Source: Nonomuraea spiralis (GTDB taxonomy: Bacteria; Actinomycetota; Actinomycetes; Streptosporangiales; Streptosporangiaceae). Taken from it: a stretch of 61,358 bases of DNA. The notes beneath the pieces were generated by a model, which worked only from the letters and a program-made list of their open reading frames with translations, did not search any database and had not been told where the DNA came from. Numbering within the stretch: position 1 is the stretch's first letter; each line of letters begins with the position of its first letter. The stretch covers positions 1 to 61,358 of the forward strand of contig NZ_BMRC01000044.1 of the NCBI RefSeq assembly GCF_014648435.1, read 5' to 3'. A program made the position numbers and the translations under genes. This document shows positions 57,252-61,358 of this stretch, one piece after another.

Positions 57252-57947
57252 ATGCGTGGACTGATGCTTCGAGGAAGAATCACACCGTTTGTCGCAATAA
57301 TGGGGATTTTTGCTGGAGTATCGGCATGTAGTAGCGCGGTGGCTGTCACACCGCCGCAGCGCGCGCCTCAGACCGTCCCTCCCGCCCGTACGGCGGCGCC
57401 CGTGATGATGTTCGTGGGTGACAGCTTCACCGTCGGCTCCGGCCCCGTGCCGCCCTGGCGGACGTACGCCTCGGAGTCGGCCCGCCTGCTGGGCTGGCAG
57501 CCGGTGATCGCCGGGGCCGGCGGCACGGGCTACCTCAACAAGGGCAAGGTGGGCCGTACGTTCCGCAGGTCGTTCGAGGAGGAGCTGGCCTGGCGGCCGC
57601 CCCCCGACGTGCTGGTGATCTCGGGCGGCCACAACGACCAGCGCTGGAGCACCACGCAGGTGGGCCGGGCCGCCGCCGAACTGCTGGCCGAGGTACGCCA
57701 CCGCTGGCCGGTCACCCGGGTCTTCGTGATCGGGCCGATCTGGCTGGAGGACACCCCGTCGAAGGCCTACCGGGTGCGCGACGCCCTGGCGGAGGCGGCG
57801 GAGGCCGCGGGCGTGCCGTTCCTCGACCCGATGCGCAAACGCTGGGTCACCGACCGGCCGTCGGAGACGGTGTTGCCCGACGGCGTGCATCCCACGCTCG
57901 CCGGGCACGAACGCATCGCCGCCTGGCTCGCGGCGGAACTGCTCTGA
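57252..57947 (+). CDS. SGNH-hydrolase lipoprotein
   Basis: Secreted SGNH/GDSL hydrolase of 231 residues. The leader ends with lipobox VSAC (Cys about residue 26), so the protein is probably lipid-anchored. Block I is FVGDSFTVG, block III GGHND, block V DGVHPT with the catalytic Asp-x-x-His. Acts on ester bonds of lipids, peptidoglycan acyl groups or glycans; the substrate is unknown. GGGG five bases before ATG 57252; divergent from AlaX by 28 bp. Confidence 0.9.
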   Translation: MRGLMLRGRITPFVAIMGIFAGVSACSSAVAVTPPQRAPQTVPPARTAAPVMMFVGDSFTVGSGPVPPWRTYASESARLLGWQPVIAGAGGTGYLNKGKVGRTFRRSFEEELAWRPPPDVLVISGGHNDQRWSTTQVGRAAAELLAEVRHRWPVTRVFVIGPIWLEDTPSKAYRVRDALAEAAEAAGVPFLDPMRKRWVTDRPSETVLPDGVHPTLAGHERIAAWLAAELL

Positions 57948-57948
57948 T

Positions 57949-58311
57949 CTACCAGGGCCCGTAGGGGCCGCTGTTGCCCCGGCCCATGCCCTTGACGGCG
58001 GGCTTCACGTCGACGATGTAGACGGTGGCCGCGATCGCCGCCAGCACGGAGAACAGCCCGAGCCCGATGCCCAGGAACGCCTGGCCGCCGATGGCCATGA
58101 AGGCGTTGAAGTAGCTGAAGGCGCCGGCGCCGGAGAACAGCGTGGCCAGGATCAGGATGATCAGCCAGATGTTCTTCTGCAGCTTGCCCGCCGACACGAA
58201 GGCATTGGTCGGCACCCGCAGCGCGTGGACCAGCGCGTAGACCGACATGCCGAAGATGACGGCGGCGAGCGCCAGGAAGAGGAAGTTGAAAACGCCGTTG
58301 ATCATATTCAT
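57949..58311 (-). CDS. DUF2516 membrane protein
   Basis: Four-span membrane protein of 120 residues (FNFLFLALAAVIFGMSVYALVHA; KNIWLIILILATLF) of family DUF2516. It is part of a conserved trio with an HbhA-like protein and an HTH protein, as in mycobacteria (Rv0474-hbhA-Rv0476). GCGGAG eight bases before ATG 58311. A strong terminator lies between it and the hbhA-like gene, so it has its own promoter. Function unknown. Confidence 0.85.
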   Translation of the reverse strand: MNMINGVFNFLFLALAAVIFGMSVYALVHALRVPTNAFVSAGKLQKNIWLIILILATLFSGAGAFSYFNAFMAIGGQAFLGIGLGLFSVLAAIAATVYIVDVKPAVKGMGRGNSGPYGPW

Positions 58312-58389
58312 GTTGGTGGCTCCGCCCAACGCCGCGATGAAATCCGGCCCCAGCCTAATAGGCGCCCCCGACAAGCGGGCACCCCAAAG

Positions 58390-58427
58390 GAGAAAGGGCC
58401 CGCCTCCGAGGAGGCGGGCCCTTTCTC
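58390..58427. terminator. strong hairpin terminator
   Basis: GAGAAAGGGCCCGCCTC (58390-58406) and GAGGCGGGCCCTTTCTC (58411-58427) form a perfect 17-bp stem with loop CGAG, five bases after the hbhA-like stop. Confidence 0.92.
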
Positions 58428-58431
58428 TCGG

Positions 58432-58842
58432 TCAGGCCTTGGCCTTGGGGGTACGGGGGGTCTTCTTGACGGGCTCGGCGACGGGCGGCTCGGCGGCCTC
58501 CGACACCTCCTCCAGCTCAAGGGCGGCCTCGCCGGACGTCTTGCTGACGACCTTGCGGCCACGGCTGGCGAAGTCCTCGTAGACCTCGGTGGCCATGTTG
58601 CCGAGCTGGTCGGCGTACTCGCGCGCCTTCTCGGGGAAGTCGCGGACGAAGTCCTCGGCCTTGTCGGCGTACGCGCGGGTCTTCTCCGGCAGGTCCCTGG
58701 CGAGCTCGGTGCGGCGGGACTGGAGCTGCCGGAGCTGGCCGGGCAGCTCGCGCAGCTTCTCCACGGCGTAGTCGCCGGCGCCCGCGAACGCGTAGAACGG
58801 CTTGGAGTCGGTGAGCTTCTTGACCTCGGTGGCGAGCGTCAT
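58432..58842 (-). CDS. hbhA: heparin-binding-haemagglutinin-like protein
   Basis: A 136-residue, mostly helical protein related to mycobacterial HbhA: N-terminal 110 residues form amphipathic helices (ELPGQLRQLQSRRTELARDL, DLPEKTRAYADKAEDFV repeated as DFPEKAREYADQL), and the C-terminus is Lys/Pro/Ala-rich (VKKTPRTPKAKA). In M. tuberculosis the Lys-rich tail binds heparan sulfate, but in saprophytes the role is probably in lipid bodies or membrane association. Three bases after the HTH gene, likely one transcript. Confidence 0.82.
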   Translation of the reverse strand: MTLATEVKKLTDSKPFYAFAGAGDYAVEKLRELPGQLRQLQSRRTELARDLPEKTRAYADKAEDFVRDFPEKAREYADQLGNMATEVYEDFASRGRKVVSKTSGEAALELEEVSEAAEPPVAEPVKKTPRTPKAKA

Positions 58843-58845
58843 GGG

Positions 58846-59346
58846 TTAACCTTCCTTGGTTTCCTGGGTGACGGTCCCGTTGCCGGAGGTGGCCGCGTAA
58901 GGCTCAAGCGCGGCGAGATACTCCTCGGGCAGCAGGGGCTCGTCGTCCGCGGTGGAGTCGTGCCGAGGGTGGGCGTTCTGGGAGGTCTGCTCGCCCTCGG
59001 TGCGGTTCTCCTTGCGGAACGATTCGTAGATGTCGATCAGCACCTGACGCTGCCGCTCGGTGAGCAGCGTGTCGGCGTTGATCGCGGTGGTCACGTCGCT
59101 GGGCGGCTCCCGGTCCTCGATGAGGCCGGCCTGCACGTAGAGCGCCTGCGAGGAGATGCGCAGACCCTTGGCGATCTGGTTGAGGATCTCCGCGCTCGGC
59201 TTGCGCAGCCCGCGCTCGATCTGGCTGAGGTAGGGGTTCGAGACCCCCGCCGCCTGCGCGAGCTGGCGCAGCGAGATCTTCGCCTGCTGCCGTTGCTCGC
59301 GGATGTATTCGCCGATCGAGCCGACCTTGGGTAGTGCCATGCCCAT
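58846..59346 (-). CDS. XRE-family HTH protein upstream of hbhA
   Basis: A 166-residue protein with an XRE helix-turn-helix (about 10-70; SIGEYIREQRQQAKISLRQLA, NPYLSQIERGLRKPSAEIL), similar to mycobacterial Rv0474, which is also next to hbhA. The rest is acidic and probably disordered. ATG 59346 or 59340 may be the start; neither has a good ribosome binding site. Likely controls the hbhA-like gene and itself. Confidence 0.87.
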   Translation of the reverse strand: MGMALPKVGSIGEYIREQRQQAKISLRQLAQAAGVSNPYLSQIERGLRKPSAEILNQIAKGLRISSQALYVQAGLIEDREPPSDVTTAINADTLLTERQRQVLIDIYESFRKENRTEGEQTSQNAHPRHDSTADDEPLLPEEYLAALEPYAATSGNGTVTQETKEG

Positions 59347-59401
59347 AGTCTGCCGCCCGGTGCTTGCAATTGCAAACGGAACGGCTAACTCCAGCAAGCA
59401 G

Positions 59402-60307
59402 TCAGAGCTGGTAAACCCACAGGAGTGGTGTTGTGGTGAGCAAGCTCACAGAGAGGGCGACGTAGCCGTACCGGACAAATGCTGACAATTCCGGCCCTGG
59501 CTTGATCAGGCGGTCCACTCTGGCCATGACGTTGTGCGCGTGCACGCCGAGCATGCCCTGGGGGGTCGGCATGGCGCCCGCCGTACCGAACCTGAGCAGC
59601 GCCGTCGCCAGCCTGCGCGGCGAGCAGTAGCGGCGCGCGCGGTCGTCGGCGGCCATCTCGATCAGCAGCTCCACCTGCGCCTGCGCGTCGGCCACGACCT
59701 TCGACCAGGGCAGCGCCCGGCGCAGCGCGGCGAACGGCAGCAGCACCAGGTCGTGCCGCTCGCGCACGTGGGCGGCCTCGTGCGCCAGCACGGCCGCCAT
59801 CTCGTCCTGCGACAACAACTCCAGCGCGCCCGCGCTGACCACGACCTGCGAGCGCAACCCCGGCACGCAGTACGCCGCCGCGCTGGGATGGTCGAGCACC
59901 CGCACCCCCGGCACGCCGGGATCGTCGCGGGAGATGAGCGCGAGCAGCACACGATGCCGCCGGCGCGCCCGCAACGCCTGCACACCGGCCGTGAGCAGCA
60001 CCACGACCAGCACGGCCAGCGAGGTGAGACCGGCGATCATGGCCAGGACGTGCAGCGGGTCCCACGCCTCAAGGGGCGCCTCCCCGCGCGCGAACGCGAT
60101 CAGCCCGGGAAGCACGCCCACCTCGTAGGGCAGGACCGCGTAGGCCAGCATGGCGCCCGTGGTGGCCAGGCCCCAGGCGACGCCCAGCGACTGCCAGACG
60201 ATGATGGCCAGCCGCGGGGCGCGGGAGGTCCACCGGGCCGTCGTGAAACGCCAGGAGCCGAGCGCGCACGCCGTGGCGAGCGCGGCAAGCGCCGCTGCCG
60301 TGATCAC
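59402..60307 (-). CDS. M56-family membrane metallopeptidase (BlaR1-like)
   Basis: Zinc metallopeptidase of 301 residues in the membrane. Four spans (about 2-20, 33-60, 86-110 and near the C-terminus, 278-298) surround the catalytic HEAAH (176-180); the third ligand is probably in LLIEMAADD. There is no penicillin-binding sensor domain. It is coupled by ATGA to a BlaI-family repressor, forming the sensor-protease/repressor pair known in beta-lactam and other stress responses. Confidence 0.92.
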   Translation of the reverse strand: MITAAALAALATACALGSWRFTTARWTSRAPRLAIIVWQSLGVAWGLATTGAMLAYAVLPYEVGVLPGLIAFARGEAPLEAWDPLHVLAMIAGLTSLAVLVVVLLTAGVQALRARRRHRVLLALISRDDPGVPGVRVLDHPSAAAYCVPGLRSQVVVSAGALELLSQDEMAAVLAHEAAHVRERHDLVLLPFAALRRALPWSKVVADAQAQVELLIEMAADDRARRYCSPRRLATALLRFGTAGAMPTPQGMLGVHAHNVMARVDRLIKPGPELSAFVRYGYVALSVSLLTTTPLLWVYQL

Positions 60308-60660
60308 TCTTCCTCCAGCTCCGTGAGGGCTCTCCGCAGGATCTCCGCCTCCGGGCCCGACACGGCCTGGGCGAAGCGGGTCAGGGCGGCCGATCGGTCG
60401 CCCGTCAGGTCCAACGCCTCAAGCATAAGCTCGGCGATGTACGCGTCACGGCTTTCGGCCGGTTCGTAACGCCATGCGCGGCCGTCCCGGGTGCGCTCGA
60501 GGAAGCCCTTGCGCGTGAGGCGGTCGAGTACGGTCATCACCGTCGTGGGGGCGAGGTCGCGATCGGCAATGAGCCGGCCGACCTCGCGGGCGGTCAACGC
60601 GCTGTGCTCCGCCCAGAGGATGTCCATGATGCTGCGCTCAAGCTCGCCAAGACCCTTCAC
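60304..60660 (-). CDS. BlaI/MecI-family repressor
   Basis: Repressor of 118 residues with the BlaI winged helix (LGELERSIMDILWAE, TTVMTVLDRLTRKGFLERTRDGR) and C-terminal dimerisation helices. It should be cleaved or inactivated by the M56 protease encoded next. GTG 60660 is used; the longer reading to 60855 is a shadow of the macrodomain gene. Targets probably include its own operon and maybe the divergent macrodomain gene. Confidence 0.92.
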   Translation of the reverse strand: MKGLGELERSIMDILWAEHSALTAREVGRLIADRDLAPTTVMTVLDRLTRKGFLERTRDGRAWRYEPAESRDAYIAELMLEALDLTGDRSAALTRFAQAVSGPEAEILRRALTELEEE

Positions 60661-60748
60661 GCCCTTCAGGGTAGCTCTACAAAGCGTCGAGCTGGCATCC
60701 GGGAGCGGCGAGTGGCGGCGCGAAACCCCGGCTGGCAGGCTCGGTGAG

Positions 60749-61258
60749 ATGAAAGTCACGCTTGTCCAGGGCGACCTCACCGAACAGCAGGCCGACGCGA
60801 TCGTGAACGCGGCCAACTCCTCCCTGCTCGGCGGCGGCGGCGTGGACGGGGCCATCCACCGCCGCGGCGGGCCGGAGATCCTGGAGGCGTGCCGGAAGCT
60901 GCGCGCCGGCCACTACGGCGGCGGCCTGCCGACCGGCCGGGCCGTCGCCACGACCGCCGGGCTGCTGCCGGCCCGCTGGGTGATCCACACGGTGGGCCCG
61001 GTCTACTCCGGCTCGCAGGACCGCTCCGAGCTGCTGGCCTCCTGCCACCACGAGTCGCTGCGGGTGGCGGACTCCCTGGGGGCGCGGACGGTGGCCTTCC
61101 CGGCGATCTCCACAGGTGTGTACGGCTGGCCGCTCGACGACGCCGCGCGCATCGCCGTGGCCGCCGTACGCGCGGCCGAGACGTCGGTGGAGGAGGTCAG
61201 GTTCGTGTTGTTCGACGCCGCCGCCTACGACGCCTTCCTCACGCGGCTCTCCGCCTAG
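60749..61258 (+). CDS. macrodomain protein (O-acetyl-ADP-ribose deacetylase type)
   Basis: Single macrodomain of 169 residues: GDLTEQQADAIVNAANSS, GGGGVDGAIH and ISTGVYGWP are the ligand-binding loops of the MacroD/YmdB class, which removes acetyl or ADP-ribose groups. ATG 60749 has only a poor ribosome binding site. It is divergent from blaI by 88 bp. A physiological role in NAD or ADP-ribose metabolism is inferred from the family. Confidence 0.93.
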   Translation: MKVTLVQGDLTEQQADAIVNAANSSLLGGGGVDGAIHRRGGPEILEACRKLRAGHYGGGLPTGRAVATTAGLLPARWVIHTVGPVYSGSQDRSELLASCHHESLRVADSLGARTVAFPAISTGVYGWPLDDAARIAVAAVRAAETSVEEVRFVLFDAAAYDAFLTRLSA

Positions 61259-61304
61259 ATCACTGATGTGAATTTGGGTTAATGGTCGTAGGCGGTCAGT
61301 GATC
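61258..61304. repeat. inverted repeat at the transposase 3' end
   Basis: GATCACTGA (61258-61266) and TCAGTGATC (61296-61304) are perfect 9-base inverted arms around the stop codon of the transposase and beginning within three bases of the macrodomain stop. May be a terminator or part of the insertion-sequence end. Confidence 0.5.
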
Positions 61305-61358
61305 GTTTGACGGGTGCGCCGGTGTTCCAGTTGTGCCAGATCACGGCGTTGAGGGCGA
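61279..61358 (-). mobile_element. transposase gene, C-terminal end only (cut by window)
   Basis: Minus-strand reading of the last 80 bases gives ALNAVIWHNWNTGAPVKRSL followed by TAYDH and a stop at 61281-61279. The IWHN...GAPxKRSLxAYDH ending is that of actinobacterial DDE transposases, perhaps the IS982-like group (family from memory, not checked). Only 26 codons are inside the window, so whether the element is intact cannot be said. It is inserted right behind the macrodomain gene. Confidence 0.7.

Overview
The window is very GC-rich, densely coded DNA with short intergenic gaps, frequent 4-base start/stop overlaps and GTG starts. Its gene content is typical of actinomycetes: GlnR, MurT/GatD, an LmeA-type lipoprotein-like protein, the HbhA neighbourhood, ECF sigma/zinc anti-sigma pairs and a GntR-TetR fused regulator. 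The most likely source is a chromosome of a filamentous actinomycete, plausibly the Streptosporangiaceae (for example a Nonomuraea relative). That family assignment is inference; no rRNA or tRNA gene was seen to support it.

Region 1-24,200 is a mixed set of metabolic, transport and regulatory genes, many as a regulator next to its probable target. It holds an unpaired histidine kinase, a CtaG-like protein, two MFS exporters (one divergent from a LysR regulator), an NCS1 permease, an SDR gene divergent from an MmyB-type regulator, a stand-alone LigD polymerase domain, a secreted M28 peptidase, a MerR regulator with a textbook 19-bp-spacer promoter, a MarR/VOC pair, a pseudokinase, a first ECF sigma/anti-sigma pair, a PHP phosphoesterase, a FUSC-type exporter and a NUDIX protein.

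Region 24,200-35,200 starts with a 1,148-residue Crp/Fnr-STAND-TPR regulator, then glnR divergent from a MoaD/ThiS protein, an LmeA-family protein and a second ECF sigma/anti-sigma pair paralogous to the first. A sulfur cluster follows: thioredoxin, cysteine-containing leader peptide, DUF4395, thiosulfate sulfurtransferase and DUF1416. It ends at a strong terminator. Next is an ECF sigma factor translationally coupled to an alkyltransferase carrying an Ada zinc domain.

Region 35,300-44,300 is the best candidate for an undescribed system. It has an eight-span membrane protein, a convergent three-gene operon of single-pass proteins with extracytoplasmic beta-rich domains (one with a 200-residue Pro/Gly-rich cytoplasmic tail), a two-span protein resembling a conjugative coupling ATPase but with degenerate nucleotide motifs, and a HerA/DUF87 ATPase with intact motifs. 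I read it as a membrane-anchored motor complex of unknown purpose.

Region 44,300-61,358 is mostly conserved actinobacterial chromosome: a YjdF-family gene behind a folded leader RNA that buries its ribosome binding site, murT-gatD, DsrE, a PIG-L deacetylase, nitrobindin-like FABP, DUF2470, an unannotated structured transcript with a 13-codon ORF, a Fur-family regulator, ygfZ, dtd, asparaginase, DUF2207, a flavin monooxygenase with its GntR-TetR repressor, an AlaX editing protein, an SGNH lipoprotein, the DUF2516-hbhA-HTH trio, BlaI-M56 and a macrodomain protein. The right edge cuts into a transposase gene.

No CRISPR array, prophage, biosynthetic cluster, tRNA or rRNA was found. The only gene-free stretch over 300 bases in the conventional annotation is 49,618-49,929, which holds the structured transcript.
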